Shown here one piece after another: positions 52,641 through 62,016 of a DNA stretch of 64,000 bases. The stretch comes from Desulfosarcina alkanivorans (GTDB lineage Bacteria; Desulfobacterota; Desulfobacteria; Desulfobacterales; Desulfosarcinaceae), in the NCBI RefSeq assembly GCF_009688945.1, contig NZ_AP021874.1, positions 3,038,001 through 3,102,000 of the forward strand. The letters run 5' to 3'. The translations under genes and the position numbers were made by a program. The notes beneath the pieces were generated by a model that saw only the letters and a list, made by a program, of their open reading frames with translations, ran no database searches and had not been told where the DNA came from. Every line of letters starts with the position of its first letter. The first letter of the stretch is position 1.

Positions 52641-53501
52641 ATGAAACGCACCCCCCGACACCAGGCCCCGGCCGATGCCGACGACCGCAAGGCGGTCCAG
52701 CCCGTGATCTGCTATCCGGTCGAAAGCCTGCCTCCGGCGGACATGGACACCTATGCCGCCGCCCGCCGATCGATGGAATTTGGTGACGCGGTGGTGGTCC
52801 CGCCTCGCAGCGCCCGGACGTTTCGCGTACCGGCGGGAAATTTTTTCCGGATCATCAGCGTGGACGGCCCCCAGGTGGGCGACCTGAACCTCTGGGCGGC
52901 GGATGACCTGTCGGAACGGTTTTACAGCGGCAAGACCCGCGCCCTGCATGGCACCCACCTGAGCACCGGCGACCGGATGTGGAGCAGCTTTCCCCACATG
53001 CGCCCCATGGCGACGATCACCTGTGACACGCTCGACTGGTATGGGTTCGATGCTTTTGGCGCCGGTGTGCATGACGTGATCGGCACCCGCTGCGATCCCT
53101 ATACGAGCCGGTTGCTGAGCGGCCGGGACTATCACCAGTGCTGCCATTCCAACCTGATCCGTGCCCTGGCCGCCGAAACCGGGCTGCCTCTCGACCAGGC
53201 CGAGGCCCACGTGCACGACGTGCTCAACGTCTTCATGTGCACGGGGTTCACCCATGACACCCACCAGTATTTCATGAAGGCAAGTCCCGTTCGTCCCGGC
53301 GACTTCCTTGAATTTTTCGCCGAAATCGACCTGTTGGGCGCACTGTCCGCCTGTCCCGGCGGCAATTGCGCAGCGGAGCACTCCAGCGACAGGGCGGCCT
53401 GTTACCCGCTGAAGGTCGAGATCTGGCAGCCCGATCCGAAGCGACTGGCTGGATGGGTCCCCCCCGCCCCCTCAGCCTACTCGCGCAGCCACGGGGGATG
53501 A
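52641..53501 (+). CDS. DUF1989 (urea carboxylase-associated) family protein
   Basis: 286 residues. The DUF1989 pattern is clear: VVVPPRSARTFRVPAGNFFRI, QVGDLNLWAADD, FSGKTRAL-like FYSGKTRALHGTHLS, and CHSNLIRAL, GAD-like AECPGG-type SACPGGNC. Relatives accompany urea or guanidine carboxylases, but no such genes are present here. GGTGACC lies before the ATG. Probably a single gene; function unproven. Confidence 0.82.
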   Translation: MKRTPRHQAPADADDRKAVQPVICYPVESLPPADMDTYAAARRSMEFGDAVVVPPRSARTFRVPAGNFFRIISVDGPQVGDLNLWAADDLSERFYSGKTRALHGTHLSTGDRMWSSFPHMRPMATITCDTLDWYGFDAFGAGVHDVIGTRCDPYTSRLLSGRDYHQCCHSNLIRALAAETGLPLDQAEAHVHDVLNVFMCTGFTHDTHQYFMKASPVRPGDFLEFFAEIDLLGALSACPGGNCAAEHSSDRAACYPLKVEIWQPDPKRLAGWVPPAPSAYSRSHGG

Positions 53502-53611
53502 GCGATCTTAAGGTACGTGGCCGTCATGCCCGACGGCGGGCAATCCTGCTTTGTCCATGCGGGCATTACAAGGGCTGAAAACGCGACGGGACCGTCATCG
53601 GTCGGTGAATA

Positions 53612-53655
53612 AAAAAAGGGGACCCCTTCAAACCGTTGAAGGGGTCCCCTTTTAA
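53612..53655. terminator. Strong bidirectional terminator
   Basis: AAAAGGGGACCCCTTCAA and its exact complement TTGAAGGGGTCCCCTTTT pair with an ACCG loop. It ends the DUF1989 transcript (plus) and the cold-shock gene (minus). Confidence 0.92.
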
Positions 53656-53671
53656 AATGAAAAACGAAGTG

Positions 53672-53872
53672 TCAGACCACAGTCACGTTGGCTGCGGCAG
53701 GACCCTTGGGACCCTGCTCAATGTCAAAGGTGACCCGGTCTCCCTCGTTGAGAGATCTGAATCCGGTGGCGTTGATTGCCGAATGATGAACGAAAACATC
53801 CGGTCCGTCTTCCTGCTCGATGAAACCAAAACCTTTGCTGTCATTAAACCACTTCACAATACCAGTTGCCAT
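53672..53872 (-). CDS. Cold-shock domain protein (CspA family)
   Basis: 66 residues, one cold-shock domain. RNP1 is KGFGFI and RNP2 is VFVHHSAI, both intact. It binds single-stranded nucleic acid and acts as an RNA chaperone. AGGAGGAAG lies upstream of the ATG. A leader of about 120 bases separates it from a promoter-like sequence, which fits the long 5' untranslated regions of csp genes. Confidence 0.95.
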   Translation of the reverse strand: MATGIVKWFNDSKGFGFIEQEDGPDVFVHHSAINATGFRSLNEGDRVTFDIEQGPKGPAAANVTVV

Positions 53873-54623
53873 GCAAACTTCCTCCTACCGATAAAAAAAT
53901 TAATCATTGCTTCAAACTTCAGGAGTCATGGTGACAAATGGATCAATCCTTTAGCAAGAAACCGGACCGCCAACACCGACGGACCTTCATGATAGCAATG
54001 CCATATCACGCAAAAGAAAAAATGCAAGTCAATTTTCATTTTTTAGCATAGATTCAGGACATATCAATCGTATCGGGCGGTGACATGGGGTCATGCTGAC
54101 GCATATGCGCCACACCCCGCGTGAATTCCCCCGGCGTCCCCATTGGCCCGGCCCCTTCCGATTTTGCGAAAAAGACATTTATGATAATTCTTTTAGACAG
54201 TTATACCCTTTCAAAGGTCAATCTGCAAAGGTGGCACGCACTTTGGAAAGAATCACGCAGGACGGGAATGCTGTCGGATTGGAATGACCGTTACTGCACA
54301 TGGCCACAGCCTCGGTACAGCGCAGCCGCATTTCACGACAGCCCGGTCGCTGCGGGTACGGCAACCAGGCGAGGCAGGGTTAACATTGCTGGAAATAACC
54401 GGTAAGGCTCATGACTGCAAAAAGAAGATACGCTATTTCGTCTGCCGCCGGACCGGAGCGGTAATCCTGAACCAGCTGCCGGCGGCCTGCCCGATTCGGG
54501 GCGGCCCCCCTTCCGCGTATGTCGAACTGGTCGAATTTGAACCACCCGGCCCGATGGCGACGTGCAGCCCGACCGATGATGTCGCCAAGGTTGGATAAAA
54601 AGCCCTCAATATGGAGGTCTGCA
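53873..54623. other. Intergenic region with csp leader
   Basis: The first about 125 bases are the csp leader. From 54060 to 54600 only short, overlapping frames occur, without ribosome sites or recognisable motifs. No RNA gene was identified. Confidence 0.4.
54003..54032 (-). promoter_or_regulatory. Candidate promoter of the cold-shock gene
   Basis: On the minus strand TTGACT (54032-54027) and TGATAT (54008-54003) are 18 bases apart. The transcript would carry a leader of about 120 bases before the cold-shock ORF. Confidence 0.4.
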
Positions 54624-55037
54624 ATGAAAACAAGAATGATCATTTACACCGCGGTTGTGTTCGCAATGGGCCTGATCTTTTATCAGAATCGCGAATTTTA
54701 CCTGAGCGAACAGCACCTTTCGCTGAACCTGCTCTTTACCGAATCCGGAAGGGTGTCCATTGCCAATGCCACCCAGGTCCTTTTCTTCTTCCTGGCCGGC
54801 ATCGTGCTGGCGTCGGTCTCATTTTACCACGACCGGCTCAAGATGCGCCGGGAGATAAACAACCTGAAAACCGCCTTTCAGTCATGCGCGGCGCAGGTGA
54901 CCGAGATGAAGCCCGCCGAATGCCCCCAGCCCTGGAGTAAACGGATCAAGCTGCCGGCAACGCTTGGCGGCAGGAAGAAAACCGCGGAGAAAGACGAGAG
55001 TCCCGTTGACGATGGGCTCGGGCTCATTCCCGGCTGA
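54624..55037 (+). CDS. LapA-like small membrane protein
   Basis: 137 residues from the ATG at 54624, which follows GGAGGT. Two hydrophobic segments (about 5-20 and 48-68) flank a short loop, then a basic helical tail that contains LKMRREINNLKTAF. The layout resembles LapA/DUF1049 proteins. The C-terminal Lys-rich part is probably cytoplasmic and disordered. The specific role is unknown. Confidence 0.6.
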   Translation: MKTRMIIYTAVVFAMGLIFYQNREFYLSEQHLSLNLLFTESGRVSIANATQVLFFFLAGIVLASVSFYHDRLKMRREINNLKTAFQSCAAQVTEMKPAECPQPWSKRIKLPATLGGRKKTAEKDESPVDDGLGLIPG

Positions 55038-55102
55038 CGGCCGCCTCGGGCGGAACCGGAAGATGCCCCCCAAGGGCAGGGACAAAACGATATCCCATGC
55101 CA

Positions 55103-55137
55103 TGGCCGGCCGGCCGATGGTTGCTGACGGCCGGCCG
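55103..55137. repeat. GC-rich inverted repeat after the LapA-like gene
   Basis: GGCCGGCC occurs twice about 30 bases apart and can pair (GGCCGGCCG ... CGGCCGGCC). There is no T-run, so it is not clearly a terminator. Confidence 0.4.
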
Positions 55138-55272
55138 GCGGTCAGGCGGGAGAGGTAAGGCCGAGGGGTTTCACCGTCGAGGGACTGACCGCCGGTTTTT
55201 GCCCCCCGATCAACCCGAATTGCGGTTCACCGGTTGACAGCCGGCGTGGCCTCTTCGTATAGATGCCTCGCG

Positions 55273-56568
55273 ATGACAACATTTTTGTTTGGGTGCCATA
55301 AACGGATCATGCTGGCGGCGGCGGTCTGCACAGCCCTTTTTTTTATCACGCCGTCCCTGTCCAACGCCTTTTCCCGGACGGAGCGCGACAGGTTTCAGCG
55401 TTCCATCGTCGATTACCGCCCGCGGTTGAACCCCGGATTCAACAAGGTCAAACGCAAGAGCACGCGCTACATCATTGTCCACACCTCGGAACTCGGGCTG
55501 GAATACACGCTGAGGGTCGTCTCCAAGGGAAAACACTTTCGCAATGGCCGACGCACCTTCGGGGGGCACACCCACTATGTGATTGCCCGCAACGGCCGCA
55601 CGTATCGCATCATGGACAAGCAATGGGTGGCCGATCATGCCGGCCGCAGCATGTGGAACGGCCAGACCGACCTGAGCCGGATGTCGATTGGCATCGAACT
55701 GGTCGGCTATCATTACGCGCCCATCACCGACCGGCAGTATCGGTCGGTGGGCCTGCTGATCGACATTTTAAAGGGTGTTTACCGCCTGGATGACCGGGCC
55801 GTGCTGACCCACAGCCAGATTGCCTACGGCCGGCCCAACCGCTGGCATAAACGCGACCATCGCGGACGCAAACGCTGCGCCAAAAACTTTATCCGCGCCA
55901 GGGCTGGTCTGGGGCCGACCTGGAGCCATGATCCCGATGTGCGCGCCGGGCGGCTCATGGCCGATGCCCAGTTGGCCAAAGTATTCTACGGCCGCCGGGC
56001 AAAGGTTGGCGAAGTCGATGAAGGCAATCTCATTTCCAGGGAAAATACCGCATGGCTGATCGCCGGCGAGGATTTCGACAGCAGGTCAACCGTATACCGG
56101 TTTCCTGACGGCCGCCTGTACAGCGGCGATCAGATCACGGCCGGGGTCGGCTGGAACCGGATACCGGCCAAAACGGTGGTCCTGCTCAACCAGACGGCCA
56201 GCCTGGACGGACTGAGAAGCGCGGGGCCGGTGAAGACCATTGCGGACGGCAACACGGCATGGTCCCTGGCGGGAAGATCTTACAACCACAGGACGACCAT
56301 CTATTTTCTCCCCTCAGGCCGGATAAAAAATGGTTCGATGATATCCGATTGGGACGATCTGCCGGCCAAGACCCGATTGATCATCGGCTACCAGGGGCCG
56401 TTTCCGGTACGCAAGGACCGATCGGCCTATCGCATCGCCGGCACCGGCTACAAAGACCGGAAAACCCTTTACTTCCTGCCACCCGGGCAGATCCTGAGCG
56501 GCAACAAGATAAAAGACTTCAGCCGGCTTCAAGCCGGAACGCTGGTCTTCCTTCCTGCGGCGCTGTGA
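55273..56568 (+). CDS. N-acetylmuramoyl-L-alanine amidase (Amidase_2) with three C-terminal repeats
   Basis: 431 residues from the ATG at 55273. A signal peptide (hydrophobic residues 13-28, SNAF) is followed by an Amidase_2/PGRP domain: YIIVHTSE with the first zinc His, GGHTHYVIARNGRTY, ADHAGRS, and LTHSQIA with a second His. The C-terminus has three copies of an about 55-residue unit (ending DGRLYSGDQI, SGRIKNGSMI and PGQILSGNKI), each starting with an A-W/Y-x-I/L-AG motif. They probably bind cell wall or carbohydrate. The enzyme should cleave muropeptide amide bonds in the periplasm. Confidence 0.85.
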   Translation: MTTFLFGCHKRIMLAAAVCTALFFITPSLSNAFSRTERDRFQRSIVDYRPRLNPGFNKVKRKSTRYIIVHTSELGLEYTLRVVSKGKHFRNGRRTFGGHTHYVIARNGRTYRIMDKQWVADHAGRSMWNGQTDLSRMSIGIELVGYHYAPITDRQYRSVGLLIDILKGVYRLDDRAVLTHSQIAYGRPNRWHKRDHRGRKRCAKNFIRARAGLGPTWSHDPDVRAGRLMADAQLAKVFYGRRAKVGEVDEGNLISRENTAWLIAGEDFDSRSTVYRFPDGRLYSGDQITAGVGWNRIPAKTVVLLNQTASLDGLRSAGPVKTIADGNTAWSLAGRSYNHRTTIYFLPSGRIKNGSMISDWDDLPAKTRLIIGYQGPFPVRKDRSAYRIAGTGYKDRKTLYFLPPGQILSGNKIKDFSRLQAGTLVFLPAAL

Positions 56569-56677
56569 TCCGCCGGCGACCGCTTTGGGCTTGGCGGATC
56601 GATCTCCGAAAGAATACTGAGCACAGGCCATCCGGTCGAAACCGATGGCAAGCGCATCGCCCGCCCGGAAGGATCGA

Positions 56678-57169
56678 TCACATGCGGTCTGAGTAATTTT
56701 TATGCCCGGACCACTTGGGCAGATTGTCGTTGATGTCGACAACCCGCAGGCCATAGAAGATGTGGCAGGTGGGCTTGAAGGACGCCGGTATCCTGGAGAT
56801 ATGCCCGAAGTCGAAAAGGGATGGAAAGGCGAGCCACATCCGGCGGCCTTCGTCGGCGATCGGCGTTCCACAGCGGCCGCAACTGACTTTGCAAGGCAGG
56901 ATTCGATCATACTCAAGGCGTTCGCTGTTGAAGAACCGGAGGTGATCGATCCCTGCCGTTATTCTCACGTCCCGCTTGTGAAAAATCGCCGCCCACTGCA
57001 TGGGCGCCCCGTGCAGTTTCTGGCAGGTCAGGCAGTGGCAGATTTTAGCATCCACGGGATCCGCACACACCTCGTACGCGACCGCACCGCAATGGCAGCG
57101 GGCATGGTATTTGGGAATAAACCCCTTATCCCCGACACTGGCGTAATCCGGTCCGAATTCTGTTTTCAT
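56678..57169 (-). CDS. GFA (Mss4-like) family protein
   Basis: 163 residues. The GFA zinc-site cysteines are present: CHCGAVAYE, CHCLTCQKLHGAP and CGRCGTPI. The family was named after glutathione-dependent formaldehyde-activating enzyme, but most members have no proven activity. Its start codon is only 8 bases from the end of the transposase remnant at 57177, so the element inserted right at its 5' end and probably displaced the native promoter. Confidence 0.85.
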   Translation of the reverse strand: MKTEFGPDYASVGDKGFIPKYHARCHCGAVAYEVCADPVDAKICHCLTCQKLHGAPMQWAAIFHKRDVRITAGIDHLRFFNSERLEYDRILPCKVSCGRCGTPIADEGRRMWLAFPSLFDFGHISRIPASFKPTCHIFYGLRVVDINDNLPKWSGHKNYSDRM

Positions 57170-57176
57170 GAAATGA

Positions 57177-57765
57177 GGGACGCTCTCAATATTTAAAGTT
57201 TTGTCTGATCAAGCGACAGATTTTCTTCAGCGGCGATCCGCCTGCCGCGTTCCACCGAATGGCTGACAGATGTAATCGACAGGCCTAATTGCCGTGCAAG
57301 AGATGACATGCTCACACCCAACAGGTCAACAGACCAGCAACAAAAAAGGCTGCGGGCTTTTACGGTCAACCGGTTTTTTCCGGGCGCCCGGATTCGTTTT
57401 TCTTCGATATTTAAAAAGATCGGCAACGTATCGGGCCACGGCATCCGTATCGATTCCCTTGGCCCGTAAAAGCTGTTTGTGATGATAGGCTTCCCGGGCC
57501 GTATCAAGCACCTGCGCGACAAAATCGCTATCACCTGAAATCCGTTCGTCGCCCTTCATGTATACGTTGGCCCGTTAAAATACCGCTGGCAACAAAATTC
57601 TGATATTTCTGCCTTGCCGCCTTAACCGTATTGCCGGACTGCCTGAGCACATGCGCTGTATTTTGCCATGGACAATCCCTTTGGCCCATTAACGCCCGGT
57701 GTCCGCAATAAGGATACTTGGCCAGCCCTGAGGAAATATTTAAAGTCTATATATTGAGAACGTCC
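57177..57765 (-). pseudogene. Decayed, internally deleted copy of the REP-associated tyrosine transposase element
   Basis: Both ends match the intact element at 62017-63103: GGGACGCTCTCAATATTTAAAG at 57177 and a degenerate GAGAACGTCCC ending at 57765. Inside, the transposase C-terminus is split over two frames (KGDERISGDSDFVAQVL..., then KNRLTVKARSLFCCWSVD... to the stop at 57193). Upstream pieces match the middle of the gene (around 57590-57720), but the catalytic HxH region is gone. It cannot make an active enzyme but may still be a substrate for the intact one. Confidence 0.82.
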
Positions 57766-58565
57766 CTTATTTACCTGACAGGGGGCGGTGAGTGTCGATG
57801 CTGAACAAGTTTTAACTGCAGAAAACAAAGGAAGCCGGCCTTATGGCCGGCCCCTGTCACCACGCGGAGCAACCCTGTTTGGTTTAAAGAAGCGCACCCG
57901 TCAACTTTGTTGGACTGAATTGCCCTCCCGTGGCTAAGCCAATTAGCTAAAATATCATGTTAATCCATCCATATAAGACCTTTTGGACAGAAGCAATTGG
58001 TATCACTACCCAATTTTAAGGTTGCCCATGGGTAATTCTACCCATACAGCAGTGCGTCCATCACGATGCGGTACCAGGGAATTGAGGATCGGAAAGCTCA
58101 TGATGGGTTCCTAAAAAAATCCAGCATAGCACAGCTTGCCGATGAGATTTCCTCACTCTCCGGTATGCCTTGAATGTCTGTTGTAGGCGGTCAATATGGA
58201 AAAGATGACAAAATGAGAAAGGATGTCATGCCCGGGATCAGGAAGGTTTTACGGGAGACTCACCGGGTGAGATGTTATCAATAGAAAGGGCAGGCCTGTT
58301 TCCAGATCTGCCCCAGCGCACCCATTGGATAAACCGATCATGAACCCGCAGTCGGCTTCCACATACAAAATAAGCACCACTTGATCGCTTGCAACTCCAG
58401 AAAAATCAATACCGTTAACAGGAGCAGGTATCGCCGGGCGGAGCAACATCATCGTTATCTGAAAGTCAGCCGAATGGGATTTATGTTGAGCCGTGCAAGG
58501 CGTTAAAAAATTAAAGATGGCATCGTTCCTGGATTTCCGATCAACTGATTTTCGCCCCCCAGCAC
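57766..58565. other. Gene-poor region with dyad repeats
   Basis: About 800 bases without a supported gene. It holds a hairpin GCCGGCC-TTAT-GGCCGGC (57834-57851) and two related dyads: GGTA-TCAC-TACC (57999-58010) and ATGGGTA-ATTC-TACCCAT (58028-58045), with centres 32 bp apart. A minus-strand frame at 58249-58452 has no ribosome site or family match. Confidence 0.45.
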
Positions 58566-59246
58566 CTACTTACCCAGCCACCTCAGAATCCCTCTGAACA
58601 AAGACGCACTGTGGCCGATCTGCACATAAGCCTCCTGCCTGGAAATCATCCGGCCCTCCTTTTCCAGTTGGTATCCCAGATTCAGCGACAGATTGGCAAT
58701 CCTGGCGACCTCCTGGGCAAGATCGTCCTCGGACTGAATAACAATCGGATAAACTTCGATCAGCGGCAACTTGTAAAGGACTTCCCCGTTGATGACAGCG
58801 TCGGTGGCAACGTGGTTCCGTTTGTTGTAATCGTTGTACAGCGTATTGTGCAGCGGCTGACTGAGATCCCCGACGTAGTGGGCGCAGAATGCCAGATGGT
58901 ATTCAGCGTATTTATCCTGTCGTGTCGTGGTCCGGTACTCCCTGATGGCGCCCAGAATCGCACCGTAGAGGTGCCCATTGAGGGCACCGGACCTGTTGTA
59001 AAGGCGTACCTGGCTCAGAACCATCCTGGGGGTCACAATGGTCCCCGGTTTGTTGTTCACGTGGTGGTTCCTGTTTTCAATGTTGCCGGCCTTCAGTTTA
59101 ACCATGTCGGCGCCGGTTGCGTTGTACCACTTTTCGTACCCTGCCGCTTTAGCTATAGCAAGGTGCGTTTCATCGTGCCAGGCCCACGCTTGCATGGAAA
59201 AAGCCATCAAAAACAAAACCGGAACCAATGTGATTGATTTTTTCAT
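58566..59246 (-). CDS. S1/P1 nuclease-like / zinc-dependent phospholipase C family protein
   Basis: 226 residues. The signal peptide (MKKSITLVPVLFLMAFSM) probably ends AWA, giving a mature N-terminus WHDETH; in S1/P1 and PLC enzymes this terminal Trp and the following His bind the zinc cluster. HYVGDLSQPLHN supplies the second metal-binding HxxxD...H motif, and NRNHH lies between. Two or three zinc ions are expected. It may cleave nucleic acids or phospholipids outside the cell. At about 205 mature residues it is shorter than fungal P1 nuclease (about 270). Confidence 0.78.
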   Translation of the reverse strand: MKKSITLVPVLFLMAFSMQAWAWHDETHLAIAKAAGYEKWYNATGADMVKLKAGNIENRNHHVNNKPGTIVTPRMVLSQVRLYNRSGALNGHLYGAILGAIREYRTTTRQDKYAEYHLAFCAHYVGDLSQPLHNTLYNDYNKRNHVATDAVINGEVLYKLPLIEVYPIVIQSEDDLAQEVARIANLSLNLGYQLEKEGRMISRQEAYVQIGHSASLFRGILRWLGK

Positions 59247-59783
59247 TCGCCTGGGACCTCGACAGTTGTTTGGTAACTGGCAATCAGCGCCCCGTCCTCA
59301 CGCCACACCCAGCAGGTATTTCTCACTCGCCCATAGCCATTTTCAGGTAAACGTCCTGGTCACCAGGTTCATGAATCACGGCACTCCATGCCCCTGAAAC
59401 GGCTGCAGGGGCCAATGCCGTCAACAGTGACAACAGATGGCAGCATCTCCTTCTCCCACCGACCAGATTCTAAAAAGCACTTGACGATTCGGTGCTCGGG
59501 TTTGCCAGTCACACCAACCGGTACCACAGGATCTGGTCCCCTGCCACCATTGTAAAAAGCATAATAAGCAGGTGTACCTGGAAGGCCGCAAGTCTGCCTG
59601 AAATCTCTCATGGCAGTCCAATGCTGTGTCTTTTATATTTCCGGCAGTGTATCAATCCGGCAGACATTCTGAGACATATCCCTCCACATACCAGATTGTC
59701 AAGAATAACCAACCCTTGACAAGGGCTGCGATCTCTGAGATTTTGGTATCATTCCCACCGACCACTTACCCGGAGATCCATTT
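59247..59783. other. Intergenic region before the IHF gene
   Basis: About 540 bases between divergent genes. An 80-codon minus-strand frame (59369-59611) starts MRDFRQTC; it lacks a good ribosome site and a family match, so it is not called. A TTGACA at 59716 may be part of the IHF promoter, but no well-spaced -10 was found. Confidence 0.4.
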
Positions 59784-60068
59784 ATGGCATTAACGAAACA
59801 CACCATCGTCGAACAGATGCAGAATCAACTCGGCTTTCCCAAGAATCAATCCGTTGAAGTCACAGAGACCCTGCTTGAACTGATCAAGGCATCCCTGGAA
59901 TCTGGTGATGATGTGCTGGTGAGTGGTTTCGGAAAATTCTGTGTCAAGGAAAAAGCGGAACGGAGGGGCCGGAATCCGGCTACCGGTGAGGATAAGATCC
60001 TGGCGGCACGAAGGGTGGTGACGTTCAAGTGTTCCGGCAAGTTGCGGGGAAGGATCAACGGCGGATAA
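59784..60068 (+). CDS. ihfA: Integration host factor alpha-like protein
   Basis: 94 residues. It has the IHF/HU fold with SGFGKFCVKEKAERRGRNPATGE, the beta arm with Pro at its tip, and the C-terminal FKCSGKLRGRING. KTLP-type N-terminal residues are replaced by LTKHTIVEQM. This pattern is closer to IHF alpha than to HU. It bends DNA at specific sites. The gene is not next to pheT as in E. coli and lies in the mobile-element region, so it may be an additional copy. Confidence 0.85.
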   Translation: MALTKHTIVEQMQNQLGFPKNQSVEVTETLLELIKASLESGDDVLVSGFGKFCVKEKAERRGRNPATGEDKILAARRVVTFKCSGKLRGRINGG

Positions 60069-60316
60069 ATCCCGGAAATGGAACAGCACCCATGGTCTCG
60101 GTTCAGGCCTGAAAAATAATTGCATACAGCGTTGGAAAAGGAGGTGCTTGCAAGGGACGTCACCAAGAAGATTGAAACTGGTGGATTATCCAGCAGCATA
60201 AGCAGCAGGATCGCTGCCTGGTATTCCATCTTTACCCGGTTCCCAAATATTGTCCATGACAGTTACCATTAAAACTGGAATTGCACGTTTAACCGGATCT
60301 GGAAGGAAATAGACAA

Positions 60317-60634
60317 ATGGGCAACAGTCCTAACAGACGTGAATATCAACGGCACACCGCACTATTCAGTGCGAAGTACACCGTTAAGTCCGGAACTTAT
60401 CGCGATTTAATCGGTAACGTAAGTGCTGGAGGCATTTTCATTTACACGCGGCGGGATATCATCGATGGACAGAGAATAACGCTTCGATTCCCGATTATCG
60501 CCTTCGACCAAAAGCCCAGCGTTCTGGGCACTGTGGTTCGGTCCCAGGACAAAGGTTTTGCAGTGAAGTTTGACAGTCCGATTGAAGAAAGGATTCCCAG
60601 GGGCAGTCAACGTCTTCAAAGAAACGCCGTTTGA
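60317..60634 (+). CDS. PilZ-domain protein
   Basis: 105 residues, a single PilZ domain. The c-di-GMP signature is visible: RREYQRH (RxxxR-like, residues 7-13) and NVSAGGIFI (D/N-x-S-x-x-G, residues 34-42). The gene stands alone. It may link c-di-GMP to motility or exopolysaccharide. AAGGAA precedes the ATG. Confidence 0.82.
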   Translation: MGNSPNRREYQRHTALFSAKYTVKSGTYRDLIGNVSAGGIFIYTRRDIIDGQRITLRFPIIAFDQKPSVLGTVVRSQDKGFAVKFDSPIEERIPRGSQRLQRNAV

Positions 60635-60648
60635 AGTCATTTATGTTG

Positions 60649-61309
60649 ACTTATCCCCACGCAGAAACCATCGGCAGCGGTCCAGACGACAGGCGCTGCC
60701 GGATCCCCTTCGAGCCGAAAAATGGCCCAGGCGTCTGCGCACGGTTGAATCCAGGCAAGCCCATCCACCGATGCCATGGACTTTCACCCCCTCACTGAAA
60801 AGATGGTGGCGGACAAATCGCCCTTTCTTTAAGTGATGCCCGCGCCAGATTCCGGGAATTTGCCAGCGACATAAATTATATCTTCGCTGCCCATAATGCC
60901 CGGTTCGAAATGAACATGCAGGAGAAAAAATTATGCCCGTTTAACCGGTCCGGTCCGCAGAAGGGGGAGGAATAGTGCCGGTAACATTTCCAAGTCTAAT
61001 CTTCAGTACCTCCGATCCTATCTGGGACTTGAGATCAATGCCACGGCCCATGATGCCCTTGGGGACATCCTGGTCCTGGAATCTGTGTCCTGGAGGATCC
61101 ATGCTAAGTTCGTGGCAAACGGACTGCGCAACCCGAATCATGAAATGATCAAGATAAGCAACAACCCGATCCTGATACCACGTATGCCCTTCGGTAAGCA
61201 TAAGGGGATGCCATTTTCTGAGATTCCAAGGGATTATCTGGAATGGCTGTCAGGCACTGAACTGGATGAGGATATGGCCTATACGGTGAAAAAGCATCTG
61301 GGGGTTTGA
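60649..61309 (+). pseudogene. Exonuclease (DnaQ-like) with DUF3820 tail, degenerate
   Basis: Pieces of one protein occur in order but in shifting frames: VIYVDLSP (start of an exonuclease ExoI motif, its Glu lost), NPGKPI, then AMDFHPLTEKMVADKSPFL ended by a stop, FREFASDINYIFAAHNARFEMN (ExoII), and LRSYLGLEINATAHDALGDILVLESV (ExoIII). An intact DUF3820 domain follows (61171-61309: MPFGKHKGMPFSEIP, YLEWLS). At least three frame changes make the nuclease inactive. The terminal 74-codon frame from 61085 could still be translated as a DUF3820 peptide. Confidence 0.75.
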
Positions 61310-61317
61310 CTATTTGA

Positions 61318-61740
61318 TTATCGATTGCTTATCTTGTGAAGGACTTCTGGTTGAAAAGAGCTATTCAAATAGGTTTCCTGCAATGTCCCATTCAGTCTAT
61401 CTGGCACGTATTTAACGGGAACTGAAAATGGTCCCAGTTCATCTTCAAGACAGGTAAGTGTAAAGTCTTCACAGAGTATAACGCCGTTCTCAAAAACACC
61501 AGTAGCTGTAACGACGCCCCTTCCACCTTCACATCCACTATAGAATGTTTCATATCCGACTATTTGAAAGACCCCGTCTTCATTCAACGTTATTGAACGT
61601 TGCACCTCAGAGCCATCATCTGGATCGATCCCTTGCCATAATCCAATGAAATAAAAGTTATGGAAAAATGTTTCCGCATGTGCTGCGGTTGTAAAAATAA
61701 CAAAAAATGCTACGCCAAGGATTACAATCAATCGTTTCAT
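61318..61740 (-). CDS. Secreted hypothetical protein, 140 aa
   Basis: A clear signal peptide (residues 1-22, ending AHA) is followed by a 118-residue mature part with four Cys (CEGG, ILCEDF, LTCLED) that could form two disulfides. FIGLWQGIDPDDGSEVQRSITL looks like the start of a small beta barrel or lipocalin-like domain, without firm assignment. The coding sequence is much richer in A/T than the rest of the window, which suggests recent transfer. Confidence 0.65.
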   Translation of the reverse strand: MKRLIVILGVAFFVIFTTAAHAETFFHNFYFIGLWQGIDPDDGSEVQRSITLNEDGVFQIVGYETFYSGCEGGRGVVTATGVFENGVILCEDFTLTCLEDELGPFSVPVKYVPDRLNGTLQETYLNSSFQPEVLHKISNR

Positions 61741-62016
61741 TTCCCCCTCCCCCTTTTTTTACGGCCTTTTTCCCCAGATGCTTATAACGATCTGTCATTC
61801 AACACGATTTGGATAGGGTGTGGTGAGTGAACGGTGGCTTTCGTTTGGGCAAGAAATGAATAGGAGCAACAAACAGCTCAACTACGGATATATAATGTTT
61901 CAGGTTTATTACAAGCGATGGTATCTTTTCGCGCAACACCCGGGGTCAGGATACCTTCGTTCATTTATGATTGTAAACGAATTTATTTCACAATGGAAGA
62001 TATGGGGGACGTATGG

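Noticed and set aside
55103..55137. Terminator after the LapA-like gene
   Set aside because: The stem is strong, but no T-run follows on either strand, so it is listed only as a repeat.
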